A model generated the notes under the pieces. It worked only from the letters and a program-made list of their open reading frames with translations, did not search any database and had not been told where the DNA came from. Both the position numbers and the translations under genes were made by a program. From contig JBBMOA010000001.1 in NCBI GenBank assembly GCA_037954235.1, forward strand, positions 27,729,074-27,793,073: DNA of 64,000 nt, in the 5' to 3' direction. The stretch is from Aulostomus chinensis. Taxonomy: Eukaryota > Chordata > Actinopteri > Syngnathiformes > Aulostomidae. Below, piece by piece: positions 30,662 to 41,270 of this stretch. Positions within the stretch are counted from its first letter, which is position 1, and each line of letters opens with the position of its first letter.

Positions 30662-31180
30662 CAATAACTACAAGTTATCTATGTATAAATCAAACAATTA
30701 TTCATCAGTTGGATACATTGACAGTGGAAGTTCAGGTTTCCTGTAATTCAGTTTGCAGACGACACAGAAAACTGCCCCTGACCCCTCCCCTCATTCTGGA
30801 GGCTTTAACATGAAAATGAAAATGCTGACAGACACAAATGCAAATCAGGGTATCTAACCAGAGGTGACATATCTTTTCATACTTTTCTTTTTATATTTGT
30901 TATATATGTTCTGTATGGTTATATTTGTTATGGTTGTTATGGAGTTGATGGTTATTATCTCTGTTTCTTGTGTCTTTGTCTTTGTTGTCCTCCCCTTCAT
31001 CCGTCCTGGATTTTTGACCTTGGTTGCAGGAAGCGTGTGACCTCAACTCCTTTTTCTGTGTTGCTGAACGTAGAGCCTTGCTTCATTGTGCTCGCTAAAG
31101 TGTGATCCTCCCTGCTAATTCCTTATTTCATTGACTAATTACCCACCAAAAATTAATCCCTAATTGCTTTATTTGGCTGA
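30341..31180. other. Unassigned stretch with TG microsatellite
   Basis: No gene seen apart from the microsatellite at 30591. 30880-30960 is T-rich with repeated TTGTTATGG. Confidence 0.4.
30591..30659. repeat. (GT)n microsatellite
   Basis: Sixty-nine uninterrupted bases. Confidence 0.96.
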
Positions 31181-31189
31181 AGTTTAAAA

Positions 31190-31560
31190 GACCATCATTC
31201 TGGTAGCAACAGTCTTTCTGCCTTATAAATTTTGCACTCTAAGTTAACGATGGCTTCTCCCTCTTGTTCTCCTCTCTCCTGCTCAGAGTGCCACATGTTT
31301 TGTTCCTCCTCTGCCTCCTTTAGTGATACTGATAAGTGTGTTAAATGTAGTTTTTTGTTGTGTTGGAGGTGAGGCTTAGCGATGTTGAATTGGACCTGCA
31401 GCGGCTCTGCACCAAAAGCTGCGAGAGCTAGCCAGCCCTCACTAGCTGGTGCAGACCGCCTTAGCTTAGCGCCTAGCTTAGGCCCAACTAGCGCTCCCCC
31501 AGCAGCTCCCAAGCATCTGGGAGAGCGCCAAGAAAAGTTGGGCCTAAGCTAGGATGTGCT
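31190..31560 (+). pseudogene. LINE 5' region with ORF1 start (CxxC...CxxC)
   Basis: ATG at 31250 opens a 40-codon frame MASPSCSPLSCSECHMF..., with CSEC and CVKC pairs spaced like a small zinc ribbon, ending at TGA 31370. The layout matches the start of ORF1 in L2/Maui-like fish LINEs, where the frame would continue (V.LSDVELDL...). Frame disruption and loss of all downstream sequence make it a relic. It also contains the hairpin at 31472-31553. Confidence 0.55.
31472..31553. repeat. Long nested hairpin
   Basis: Perfect 18-bp inverted arms CCTAGCTTAGGCCCAACT (31472-31489) and AGTTGGGCCTAAGCTAGG (31536-31553) enclose a second pair GCGCTC (31491-31496) and GAGCGC (31523-31528) and a third CTCCC/GGGAG. 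Most of the 82 nt can fold into one stem. Confidence 0.9.
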
Positions 31561-31669
31561 TGCTCATGAAGAATTGTTGGGTGTAAATTCATTTAAGGAG
31601 TGTTGAACTGGACCTGTTCTACTTGTAAAGTGTAACTTTTGTTACTTGGTGCTTTACAGGGTGATGACT

Positions 31670-31965
31670 TGACTTCATTGCAGCTTTGACCTGAGCAGGT
31701 GTTCATTCACATCTCAGTAACAGGGGACACTTTATCACAGCAGTGGACAAACATCAGCATTCATCACCCAGCAGCTCCTCTGATCAACAGAACAAGTTAA
31801 AGTATTCTGGAGAATGAGGGCATCGATCCCTCTACCTCTCACATGCTAAGCGAGCGCTCTACCATTGGAGCTAATTCCCTGCTAATGAGCAGCAGATGAT
31901 GCAGGTTGACCTTCATGCAGGGTTGAATGAGCGTCACCAGTTGAAGCTTCTCTGGTTGACCAATG
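31670..31965. repeat. tRNA-Ala(AGC) block, copy 2
   Basis: From TTGCAGCTTTGACCTGAGCAG to CTTCTCTGGTTGACCAA it matches 41960-42240 throughout and 12580-12785 in part, with the tRNA-Ala copies at equivalent positions. Confidence 0.85.
31808..31880 (-). tRNA. tRNA-Ala(AGC)
   Basis: 73 nt. Acceptor AGGGAAT against ATTCTCC (A1-C72 mismatch, otherwise paired). The D arm is GCTCCAATGGTAGAGC, the anticodon stem CTCGC/GTGAG with loop TTAGCAT (AGC), and the T arm GAGGG-ATCGATG-CCCTC as in the normal GGGGAAT-type tRNA-Ala. This is the best preserved of three related copies. The first base pair is its only clear defect. Confidence 0.85.
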
Positions 31966-32385
31966 TAATGGAGACCAAGGGTTCCATGACATCAATGATT
32001 AATTGAAGGTAGCATTTGTCTTGGTATTAACAGTTTATGTAAATTAGAGGCACACACACATGTTAAGGGTCAGGTTTATTGAATCAGCAAACATGTGAAA
32101 CATTTTCTATGCCATGTGTTCCAGGGAGGGACCTGGGAAGCACAGGGGGACCGGCCATCCTGCCTGTGGAAAATGTAGACCCCAGTGTCAGTCAGTGGGA
32201 ATCACTGTGCAAGGCCTGGTATTTAGTGTTGATCTAGTTTGTCTCATGTAAATGTGGCAGTTTCAGTCGTCACGGTCAGTCCTCACCTCTTCCTGGTGGT
32301 TTCCTTAAAGGGGGTGGAGCCAAAAGGGGAGAGTGGCCCAAGGAAGCTCCTTAGGAGCTGTAGGTGCAAACCTTTGGTCCCAGAT

Positions 32386-32403
32386 GGGGGGGGGGGGGGG
32401 GGG
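32386..32403. repeat. G18 homopolymer
   Basis: Eighteen consecutive G. Length is likely to vary between reads or individuals. Confidence 0.95.
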
Positions 32404-32447
32404 TACTGATTGTAGAGCCTGGTTGTGGTTTGTTTTATTTGTTCTTT

Positions 32448-32519
32448 CAGCAGAGGATGGTTTCAATCCATTGACCTCTGGGTTCTGGGCCCAGCTCTCT
32501 TCTGCTGAGCCACTCTGCT
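32448..32519 (-). pseudogene. Initiator tRNA-Met-like copy with CAG at the anticodon
   Basis: 72 nt. AGCAGAG pairs with CTCTGCT. The anticodon stem keeps the diagnostic GGG/CCC pairs (CTGGG-CCCAGAA-CCCAG), so C33 and positions 34-36 are CAG instead of CAT. The T loop is ATTGAAA. The discriminator is G. Confidence 0.8.
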
Positions 32520-32865
32520 GGAGCAGGATTGTGAAAAGAAGAGGGATCTGAATTTCAAATGTTTTACATTGATAGGCTCCAGCCCACCCCCACCCCCCTC
32601 GATAAGTGGAAGAAAATGGATGTTTCCCAGTTTGGTCATGACATTCCCTTTTTTTAACCTGTCCTGCAGGAAATGGAAATGGAAATTTAGCTGCCATGTT
32701 GAAAAAGAAAAACCTTTTGAAGTCTACTTTTGCTTCAGTCAGAAAGTGGACTGTTGTTAACTCTCACAATCATTGGTGATTGTGGAGGAAGAAAAAATCC
32801 TTATGAACCTCTTTTTAACAGACACACATTTCTAAAGATGCAGGTTCATTTTATTTTTCTTCTTT

Positions 32866-32937
32866 TAGCAGAGGATGGTTTTGATCCATCGACCTCTGGG
32901 TTCTGGGCCCAGCACGCTTCCTCTGCTCCACTCTGCT
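32866..32937 (-). tRNA. Initiator tRNA-Met scaffold with CAG anticodon, best copy
   Basis: 72 nt, differing from the usual vertebrate initiator at only a handful of positions: AGCAGAGTGGAGCAGAGGAA, GCGTGCTGGGCCCAGAACCC, AGAGGTCGATGGATCAAAAC, CATCCTCTGCTA. A1-T72, A54, A60 and the three G-C pairs of the anticodon stem, all initiator hallmarks, are present. The anticodon is CAG (CUG codon) rather than CAT. Methionyl-tRNA synthetase needs CAU, and Leu-tRNA needs a long variable arm, so normal charging is not expected. It is either a pseudogene or something unusual. Confidence 0.7.
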
Positions 32938-32974
32938 CTACCATTGACTGAACAGTCGTTGTTTTAGGAGAGCA

Positions 32975-33216
32975 TTCTCTGTCTTTGTCTCTGCCCTGCT
33001 CTCCTGCTCTCTTTCCCCCCACCCGGTCAAAGCAGAAGGCCGTCCCCACTGATCCTGGATCTGCTCCACGTTCCTGCCTGTTAAAAGGAAGGTGTTCATC
33101 ACCACTGTTGCAGGATGTGCTGCTGGTGGAGAATTGTTGGGTGTAGATTCATTGAAGCAGTTTGGTGCTGGACCTGCTCTACTAGTAAAGAGTCATGAGA
33201 GAACTTTGTTGTGACT

Positions 33217-33218
<2 letters not shown>
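32975..33218 (+). mobile_element. LINE 3' untranslated tail
   Basis: Contains CTCTGTCTTTGTCTCTGCCC, GGTCAAAGCAGAAGGCCGTC, GATCCTGGATCTGCTCCACG, TTCCTGCCTGTTAAAAGGAA and GAATTGTTGGGTG, the familiar 3' UTR of L2/Maui-like fish LINEs. Ends at the AC microsatellite. A second copy is at 53722. Confidence 0.7.

Positions 33219-33290
<72 letters not shown>
33219..33290. repeat. (AC)n microsatellite
   Basis: Seventy-two bases, attached to the 3' end of the LINE tail where the usual short tandem tail would sit. Confidence 0.96.
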
Positions 33291-33294
<4 letters not shown>

Positions 33295-34019
33295 AAACAG
33301 GATAAGTGGAAGAAAATGGATGGATGGATGTTTCCCAGTGTGGCTCTGCAGCAGGAGGTCTTGTAGAAACAGGGACTGACCTGACACCAGCTCCCTCTGG
33401 AACAATGGTTCATTCATTCATCGGTGCCAGGAGGCCTAAAAACACAAAACACCAATTCAATCCAGCATCTTGGATCCTAAACTGAAACTCCATCACACCG
33501 TGGCTCTGCTGGGGCTCCCACAGGTGAGTGAGGCTGAGCTCCAGTCTGCTCTGAGGAGGCAGCAGACATCTGCACCACTCAGAGGTTTGGTTGGTGTCTT
33601 TGACAAAATCCCAACAAACTCAAATCCTGTTGAATCAGGAAGTTCTAGTTGAACTCTCATCCACATCACATGACCAAGAAAACCTCCTCTTTCATTCAGA
33701 CCAGAACAGACAAACATAGAAACATTGACACGACAGGTGGGCACCGTCAACTTAAAGCACGTTAAAATGGCAAAATATGAGGCCATGCATGCATTTATTA
33801 TGCAAAATATTTAATACTTTATTGATAATAAGGATTCCAAGAAACTTTCTAAAACCAGGCCGACCTGTGCCGTGTGCTAGCCTATGGAAACAAACAGACC
33901 CAGAATCAGATATAGAGGTTCAGGTTCTGGATGGTTCTGGTTGGTTCCTGCAGTAATTGAAGCAGTTAAAGGCATGTATATCCAAGTGTGTGTGTATGTG
34001 TGTGTCAAAAACTGACCCA
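33291..34019. other. Unassigned stretch
   Basis: A 60-codon plus-strand frame (33470-33652) and a 97-codon minus-strand frame overlap here without a recognisable domain. No RNA gene is visible. Confidence 0.3.
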
Positions 34020-34265
34020 CTTCTTTTGCCAACATGAGCCCACAGTGGTGGTGTCTCTAAAGAGGTGGAGCTCTGTCCTTCACCTGCTAGGTTCCAGCAG
34101 GCAGCTCAGGTCTAGTTTTCTTCACTGAGCCTCCATGATGAGTTTCCTCTGAGAAGTTCTTGTCCAAGGTCCCAGCTGGTAAAACCATTGTCACCAGTGA
34201 TACTGGGACCCTGCAGTCCAGTGGTCTTATCAGGACCACACTGGACCTGCCGTCTTTGTTTGTTG
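34020..34265 (-). repeat. Inverted copy of 26385-26610 and 60275-60500
   Basis: CTTCTTTTGCCAACATGAGC to CTGCCGTCTTTGTTTGTTG is the reverse complement of those segments. In the two partners an AC tract lies at the outer edge. Here a TG tract lies on the inner side. Confidence 0.85.
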
Positions 34266-34274
34266 TGTTGTTGT

Positions 34275-34319
34275 GCAATGTGAGAGAATGTGACAGACCA
34301 TTTTATACCAAAGAAAGGC

Positions 34320-34412
<93 letters not shown>
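34275..34412. repeat. Mobile-looking (TG)n module
   Basis: GTGAGAGAATGTGACAGACC and ATTTTATACC lead into AGGCTG and then (TG)n interrupted by GCG (34321-34412). The same leader precedes the TG tract at 38110, and its reverse complement follows the CA tract at 55724. Confidence 0.85.
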
Positions 34413-34414
<2 letters not shown>

Positions 34415-34989
34415 CCATGTTAAACTCTTTTAAATAAATGTTTCAACCTGCTATTATCTGGATGCTGTATGATTCCTGCAACCCCAGACTAACTCAGGTG
34501 TTCGTACTGCAACCTAAAGTATGGTGATGAGGAGAATGATGAACAATCCACAAGGTGATCAGAAAATAAGAAATGGATTCAGGAACAACAAACCCATCTC
34601 TGAACATGTGATTGAAACATGTGAGTGGGACTGGCAGAACCTGGCTTTACCTCAAAGTGTCTCATCCAGAGATCTGTGACAGGCGTCTGCTGTGGAGGGT
34701 CAATCTGTCCGTCCACATTCAGATCATCGATGCAGCGACTCTGCTAGGATCAAACTACTCAGGATGAAACAGACCAATGTGGACATCAAGTAGCAACTCA
34801 GCAGCTGATCAACAGAGTCCTCAGCACCAGTAGAGCCTGGTCCTGGTCCCTGGGGGGCTCCAACCACCAGCCTCTCTGTTAACAGCCGAGCGCCACAGAG
34901 ACTCTGAGTCTCCTGCTGTTCATGAAGAGTTTTCAGGCTAAATTCAGTGTGTGAGGTCCACACTGCACATTTGAGGGACCATGAAGGAC
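34413..34989. other. Unassigned stretch
   Basis: No gene recognised. 34700-34990 may belong to the inverted 18.7 kb-type block but is not obviously similar. Confidence 0.3.
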
Positions 34990-35290
34990 AGAGGAGAGTC
35001 TGACTGTCATGGTGAAAGCCTTCAGCACTAGAACTGAAACAGCCCCACCATCTTAACCCCCCCAGACCAAACATCATCGTCCAGCCTCCAACCAGAGGTC
35101 CCTCAGTTATCATGGAGCCACAGGTGGAGTCTGGATTCTTTTCTAGAATGAGACGGCAGTGACAGTCCTGCAGAGTGACATCACTGACATGAATGGATGA
35201 CTTCAGTCACATGACTGGATGACTTCAGTCACGTGATTGGATGACTTCAGTCATGACTGGATGACTTCAGTCACGTGACTTCAGTGCCAA
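34990..35290 (-). repeat. Inverted copy of the 18.67-18.83 / 61.73-61.92 kb segment, with CACGTG array
   Basis: The reverse complement reads through CCAGTCATGTGACTGAAGTC, GATGTCACTCTGCAGGACTG, GAATCCAGACTCCACCTGTG and GGTTGGAGGCTGGACGATGA. At 35190-35285 four to five units of the 22-bp array are present, with CACGTG at two of them. Confidence 0.85.
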
Positions 35291-35357
35291 ACAGTGCACA
35301 CTGGTGCCTACCAGTCAAAACCACCTCAGACTGTATCATTCTATATGCTTGGCTGTA

Positions 35358-35379
35358 GTGTGTGTGTGTGTGTGTGTGT
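35358..35379. repeat. (GT)n microsatellite, short
   Basis: Twenty-two bases of GT joined to T4A6 and then the GCAACAGAACTTTAATACAAA repeat. The same junction is at 43966-43995. Confidence 0.9.
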
Positions 35380-35475
35380 TTTTAAAAAAGCAAAAAAGTC
35401 TTTTTTTCAGCAACAGAACTTTAATACAAACACGAAATGAAAAGCAGAACAAGCCAGAACCCAAAATATGGATTT

Positions 35476-35536
35476 ACAGAGGAAGCGTGCTGGGCCCAGA
35501 ACCCAGAGGTGGATGGATCAAAACCATCCTCTGCTA
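35476..35536 (+). pseudogene. 5'-truncated initiator tRNA-Met-like copy (CAG)
   Basis: ACAGAGGAAGCGTGCTGGGC continues as CCAGAACCCAGAGGTGGATG to CTCTGCTA. The first 11-12 bases are replaced by the end of the CATATTTTGGGTTCTGGC-type repeat (CCAAAATATGGATTT). The identical junction occurs at 44076. Confidence 0.75.
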
Positions 35537-36869
35537 AAAGAAGGGAACAAAATAAACCTGGTTATTTTGAAATGTGAATCTGTTGAAGAAGGTGGAAATG
35601 GTGAGGGAGTCAGTTGTTCCTTTTGTTTTATGACAGAGACCTCATTGTTAACTAAATCATTTTAATTCTTTACTTGAAGATTCACGCTTTTTCACTCAAA
35701 ATGTTTGACAACTTCCTCCATGCTGGTGCCCCATCACACACAACAGGTGCACTTGTCCTCTTTTCTCCTCTGACCCTCAAACATTCACAGTCTTCCAGTG
35801 AACGTCCAATCGTCCTCTGAAATAAGAGATGAATCTTTCCCTGCTGAGACTCCTGATCTCTGACTGTCACTAGCATGTGCTAGCAGAATACAGCACTCCT
35901 TCTTCATGATCTGTCTTTGTCTCTGACCAGCTCTCCTGCTCTCTTTCCTCCTACCAGTCAAAGCAGACATCTGCACCTACTGATCTTGGATCTGCTGACC
36001 GTTCCTGCCTGGTAAAAGAAGGAACCAGCACCTGGTTCTCCAGGCTGAATGAACTCCAGGACGTTGGCCAGCCGTGTCAGTTGGAACCTTATTTGTCCAA
36101 ATAGAGAAAAAATAAGTCTGATTGTTGATGAAAGATGTCATCATGGCTTTGAAACTGTGGTTGGGGACCAGCCAACATGAGCACATTCATGGAAGAACAG
36201 CAGTAAAAACAGGAAGTGTTAGTTAGCAAGTACTCACCAGTCTGTCACTATCATACTTGATTCTAGTGGAACAAAATGGCTGCTGCTGACTGTGCTGCCT
36301 GGTGGAGGATCACTCTTCACCATCCTCTCAGGCCTTGATGGAACCAAAAAGGCCAGTTCCTGGAGAAGATCTTCTAGGGGTCCAGGTTAAAGCGGTGCCC
36401 CAGCTGGCACCAGGCGCTGACCCAGGTCCTGCATGGGAGATACTGTCAGTTCTGTTCTGCCCTGCTCACAACCACAGGCTGGTGTTGAGGCCTGCAGCAA
36501 CCAGGGCCCCAGTCACCAAGAGTATAAAGGCTGGTCATTGTGGCAGTGGGAGGAGTCAAAATGAAGACAGACCAATGAGAGCAGGACGTTACTGGAGAAG
36601 TCAGAAGAACTTGACCATGTTTCCTACAGTACCCAGGAGGCCTGGTAGTTGTTGAAGGAAGCTCCAAAAGCAAAGAGCAGACAGCAGGACATCAAAAGAA
36701 AAGATCCAGACACTAAAACTACAAGTAGAAACAAGAAGAAGTACTAAAAGCTTTGGAAAGATACTACAAGGTTGGATATACATTATTATATACACTACTA
36801 TTCTCCTGACTCCTAAAGAGGGACAGGAAACATTAGAATGTGGATCAGATCAGCTGATTTCAGTGTTGA

Positions 36870-36990
36870 GTCCATCCCTTCATCCACTTTCTATTCTTGT
36901 CCTTTAAGGGTCATGGGGGGGGGTTGATCCCAGGTGACATTGTTCAAGAGGCAGGGTTCACCCTGGACAGGTCACCAGTCCATCAGGAGA
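36870..36990 (+). repeat. Common teleost interspersed repeat
   Basis: CCATCCCTTCATCCACTTTC, GGGTCATGGGGGGGGGTTGA and CCTGGACAGGTCACCAGTCC. Confidence 0.7.
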
Positions 36991-37310
36991 GATGAGGTGG
37001 TCGGTGTCATGCAACCTAAACTAAAACATTAGTCAGGTCAAATTCAGATTAAAGCAAGAGTCTCCAGATCAAAGTCAGAATTCCTGATGATGTCATCAGG
37101 GCTTTGACAGGAGCTAGAATTCTGTCTTTGATCTCAGGAGGACATGAAAGAAACACAACTGAGGAAAGTAGAGGAGAACATTCAGCTTCATTAGAAACAC
37201 TTGAACTGTTGAACAGTAGAATTCGTTTGAAACAGTTTACAACACTGAGTGACAGGATTGAAGAGGGAAGGTTTTCTGCTTTAAAATTAATTCTAACTTA
37301 AAAGTCAAGT

Positions 37311-38105
37311 CAAGTCAATTTTAATTATAAAGTGCCTAACTAATCCTAACCCTTTCATCTACTGATTAACCACAAAATGCAGTCAAATGCCAGTAAATTC
37401 TGAGTATTTATTCATTATTCATGATTATTTATTATTTTTGAATCCATTTTCATTGTCACTCTTCTGTTCATTTTCAGTTTGATTCATAAAAATGAACAAA
37501 CTTTGACGTGTTTTCTTCTCTTGTGTGTCAACAACTTTGGATTGGGAATCTCCTGACAAACAGACCACATGACCAGGAGGAAGTGTTGTTGGTGAGTTAG
37601 GCCCCTGAGCTCAAGACAGTTGGGACCAATAAAGGACAGCTTCCAATGCAGCTGTGAAGCCTCATTGTCAGCTGGGAGGAACGACAGGTGTCTCCCTCTA
37701 GTGGCTCCTCACAGCAACACCAGCCTCATTTCAAACACATGCATCCACCACCTCACTACCAAAGGCCAGTTGGGCCTGGACAGACAGGTGAGTTTCAAGT
37801 GTTGGACAAAGGTCTTTAAGATGTTCTTATTAATTCTATAACATCTGAGATTAAAATCTATGGAATTACAACCAACAAGCAGCCAAACACCTGATCAGAT
37901 GCTCCTTCATCAGGCTGAGGAGAATCAATCTAAACTGGGATGAAGAAAATTAACTGAGAGGAGAAACCTCCTGATTGGCTGACATGGACCCACCTGATCC
38001 ATGTCAGCCTTGTTGGAGCAGAAAGAGGTGGATCAGAGGAATCAGTGGATCAAGACTCAGGTGGCAGATGAAGAGTCTCTTTATTCACAATGGAGTCAGA
38101 GAAAT
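37311..38105. other. Unassigned stretch
   Basis: Begins with AAGTCAAGTCAAGTCAATTT and TATAAAGTGCC, resembling a LINE tail junction. The remainder is unrecognised. Confidence 0.35.
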
Positions 38106-38152
38106 CTTCCAACGTGAGAGAACGTGACAGACCATTTTATACTGAAGACAGG

Positions 38153-38233
<81 letters not shown>

Positions 38234-38234
38234 T
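38106..38234. repeat. Mobile-looking (TG)n module, second copy
   Basis: The leader ACGTGAGAGAACGTGACAGA, CCATTTTATACTGAAGACAG, GCTG is followed by about 80 bp of TG and then GCGCGTG. Confidence 0.9.
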
Positions 38235-38269
38235 GCATATGTACCATAAATGACAAATTAGTAGCAAAA

Positions 38270-38880
38270 TCGATGTGGACCCCAGGCGTTTAAAAGAGAC
38301 CAGGCGTCTCTTGGTAACAGGCTTTTATTTTGGCGCTGGCCAGCACTGGGCCACTATTATTATTTTTTTAGCAATAGGTATACAAGGTATAACAATATAC
38401 TGAAGTACTTTAAAGAACAGTAGTGCAAATATCAAGATTGTCCAGAGAACACTTTACACAAGAACACTTTATTAGTAAGAAAAGGGGCGTGACAACTTGA
38501 GGCCCGTATCCTTCCACTTCCACGACAGTCTCATGCAGCCAAAATAGCAGATCTACACATTCACAATGACGCGTTACCACCTTGAAGATCTTTTTTTTTG
38601 CATGGAACCGTGAGCTTGAAGATTTGCTGTCTGCGGTGCACTGACATCATGAGACATAAATTACTGGGAAGTAAAAATAAATTGCAAAATCTTACATGAA
38701 ACCAAGTTAAGATAACATTGATCTCAAATAACGGCCCCCAGGCGTTTAAACAAGCCTGGCGTTTATTTGAGACAGGCGTCTACTTTACAAAATGAGGTCG
38801 GACCCTCGGCCATCAAATGAGACCCGGCGGAACTTTGACACCAGGCTGTTAATTGGTGATTTACGGTATTTATTTTACTG
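38270..38880. other. Unclassified element with repeated CAGGCGTTTAAA ends
   Basis: CCCCAGGCGTTTAAA occurs at 38281 and again at 38746, each followed within 30 bases by AGGCGTCT (GACCAGGCGTCTCTTGG and GACAGGCGTCTACTTT). GTTTATTT/TTTTATTTTGGCG motifs are shared near both ends, and the right end runs TTTACGGTATTTATTT. The arrangement suggests a non-autonomous DNA element of about 600 bp. No open frame. Confidence 0.4.
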
Positions 38881-39739
38881 ACTACTTCATTGACAGGTGG
38901 TACAAATGTCTGGTGTTTCCTGAACTTAACTGAGTGCTGCTCAGTAAAGTTGCCATGACTTGAGATTCTCTTCCTGCTGGGTCCATTTCAACATTCTTAT
39001 CCTTCCTATCACTGGAGATAAAGTATCAGTCAGAGCTGTACTTGATTAGTACTGCATATAGTACACATCAGTCACTGCCATTACACAGTGGAATGGTAGT
39101 TGAAGTACTGTTTAGCAGCAAGCTGAAAACTGTTGTGGTCTTTGACAGTTCTCTTGTTTCTGAATGAAAATCCTGTGAAGGAGAATCATGGAGACATCCT
39201 AAAAATGGCTGAGGTCTCTGAGCTGCAGCAGGTCTGAGCTGCTTTTGATCCCCAGATGATGAGGAGGCAGTGAATGGTGGGTTTGGTGGAGCTGGAAAAG
39301 GCTGCAGGTGGTGAGGGGTCTGCTGGTATCAGGACTTCCTCTCCAGGTCTGAGGGCTTCTCCCTGCAGTTCCCACAAACACCACAACAGTCCTGGAACCC
39401 CTGCAGATGGTGGAGGACCATGATGACCCCGATGCACCATCAGGCCATCAAAAACCAGTCCTGATGGTCAAAAAGGTCCCTCCACTCATCCAGGGTCAAC
39501 TCTAGAAGAAGCTTCTGGAACAGATGAGCAAACACTCTCAAATAGAAATCCTGATGTAAACACACTGGCAAACCAACGTTTACCACAATGTTGATTTTTA
39601 CAATTTCCTTCAATGTTTGAAAAACATCAAAGTGGACAGAAGCCCAGATGGTCCAAACCTGTTTCCTGTCTCCTGCCATTGTGGAGAGCCTCTGTTCTGT
39701 CCTGCTGCTTTCCAGTTGTCTCTACTGAGCACCTCTGCT
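38881..39739. other. Unassigned stretch
   Basis: No gene is supported. The minus-strand frames of 61-84 codons at 39186-39679 are mutually overlapping and without domain. Confidence 0.3.
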
Positions 39740-39900
39740 GGTTCCACCTTGAAGAGGGTCTGAGCTAAAACTGAACCTTGGGGAACTTCAACCTTTGATC
39801 TCAGAGTTTTGTGTTTGATCTTAGAAGTCTTTGTTCTCTCAATGTCAAGTTTTTTACTCTTTTTGCTGTTTTCCCCACACTTGAAGGAGAGTTGTACCAA
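39740..39900 (-). pseudogene. LINE reverse transcriptase fragment
   Basis: The minus strand reads TLRSKVEVPQGSVLAQTLFK, the same RT motif sequence as at 17325, then diverges. Only about 50 codons remain. Confidence 0.55.
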
Positions 39901-39964
39901 TCAAGATCATCAGGCAGGAATGCACTCCAAACCAAACTGCTTTTTCTCGTTTTTATTTTTTCTT

Positions 39965-40390
39965 CATTTTTTCATCCACACCTACTGATCTTGGATCTGC
40001 TGCCCGTTCCTGCCTGGTAAAAGAAGGAGCCAGCACCTGGTTCTCCAGGCTGAATGAACTCCAGGACGTTGGCCAGCTGGCACCAGGCGCTGACCCAGGT
40101 CCTGCATGGGAGATACTGTCAGTTCTGTTCTGCCCTGCTCACAACCACAGGCTGGTGTTGAGGCCTGCAGCAACCAGGGCCCCAGTCACCAAGAGTATAA
40201 AGGCTGGTCATTGTGGCAGTGGGAGGAGTCAAAATGAAGACAGACCAATGAGAGCAGGACGTTACTGGAGAAGTCAGAAGAACTTGACCATGTTTCCGAC
40301 AGTACCCAGGAGGCCTGGTAGTTGTTGAAGGAAGCTCCAAAAGCAAAGAGCAGACAGCAGGACATCAAAAGAAAAGATCCAGACATAATC
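39965..40390. repeat. Third, internally deleted copy of the 36.0-36.7 kb block
   Basis: CACCTACTGATCTTGGATCT to GACGTTGGCCAGCTG matches 35970-36075. It then jumps to GCACCAGGCGCTGACCCAGG (36408 in the other copy) and continues to GAAAAGATCCAGACA. About 330 bp are missing at the jump. Confidence 0.85.
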
Positions 40391-40529
40391 CTCCTCTGAG
40401 TCCACAGACCTGAGCACCGCTGCTCTGACTACCAGGTTACCTCCTGGTTATCAGGGTGAAGTCAATAAAATAATTAATAATAATAATAAAAGAAATAAAT
40501 AATACTAAATCAAGGCCTGTTTAATAGAT

Positions 40530-41270
40530 GGTAGAGCAGAGAGGAGCAGAGAGGAGCAGAGGAAGAGAGCTGGGACCAGAACCCAGAGGTTGATGGATCA
40601 AAACCATCCTCTGCTAAAAGAAAGGAGCCAAATAAACCTGGTTGTTTTGAAATGTGGATCTGATAAAAAGAGGTGGAAGTCAGAATTCAAATCATTGAGA
40701 GAGTTAATAACATTCTACTTTTCCACTGAAGCAAAAGAAGTCTTCAGAAGGTTTTTGTGATTCAACATAGCAGCTAAGTTTCCATTTCTATACTGATTGT
40801 CTGCAATGGTTCGTGGGGGTGGAGCCTATCACAGCTGACAATGGGTGAGGAGGGGGTTCACCCTTGATGGGTCGCCAGTCCATCCCAGGATCAGCACACA
40901 CAGACAGACAACCATTCACACTCAGTCATTTAGAGTGTCCAGGTAACCACTACCCTCTTGATGTCTTTGGACTGTGGGAGGAAGCTGGAGAACCAGAGAG
41001 AACCCACACAGAGACAGGGAGAACCTGCAGGAGGGGTGGAGGTCGATGAGTCCTGGAGACGTTCAATAATGTCCACAAATTTGGCACCAGGAAGACAGCA
41101 GGTGATGGCACCTGGGAGTTCAACAGACCTGATGATTGAACCACCAATCACAAGGATTTCAGCCTCCATTGTAAACAGAGAGTTTAGATGAGAGAGAACC
41201 TGCTGTCAGCCTCACCAGTCAGGGCAGTGGCAGAGGCAGCAGAGTTGAATGAAGCAGGACCACCTGGCAG
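40530..41270. repeat. Segmental duplication, partner 23140-23890 (inverted)
   Basis: Contains an initiator-tRNA-like copy at its left end and the long form of the common teleost repeat (40790-41050, TGGGTCGCCAGTCCATCCCA to GGGAGAACCTGCAGGAGG). Confidence 0.85.
40545..40616 (+). pseudogene. Initiator tRNA-Met-like copy with CAG at the anticodon
   Basis: 72 nt: AGCAGAGAGGAGCAGAGGAA, GAGAGCTGGGACCAGAACCC, AGAGGTTGATGGATCAAAAC, CATCCTCTGCTA. The acceptor pairs fully. An extra AGCAGAGAGG unit precedes it (40535-40544), as if the 5' end slipped. TTTT occurs 27 nt downstream. Confidence 0.75.

Larger units (their letters stand above)
35395..37310. repeat. Segmental duplication, partner 43995-45920 (direct)
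   Basis: About 1.9 kb matches the partner base for base apart from scattered substitutions and single-base indels. It includes the truncated initiator-tRNA-like copy, a LINE-tail-like piece at 35915-36040, the region with TATAAAGGCTGGTCATTGTG (36520) and the interspersed repeat at 36870. 39965-40390 is a third copy with an internal deletion of about 350 bp. Confidence 0.92.

Noticed and set aside
31195..31512. 105-codon minus-strand frame
   Set aside because: It lies opposite the LINE ORF1 start and the hairpin, and contains no independent signal.
33470..33652. Short frame with SEAELQSALRRQQTSAPLRG
   Set aside because: Only 60 codons without splice or start support. It may be part of an old exon, but nothing confirms it.
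36302..36655. 117-codon frame repeated at 44901-45179 (MEDHSSPSSQALMEPKRP)
   Set aside because: Its recurrence is due to the segmental duplication. The third copy is cut by the deletion near 40080, and there is no domain.
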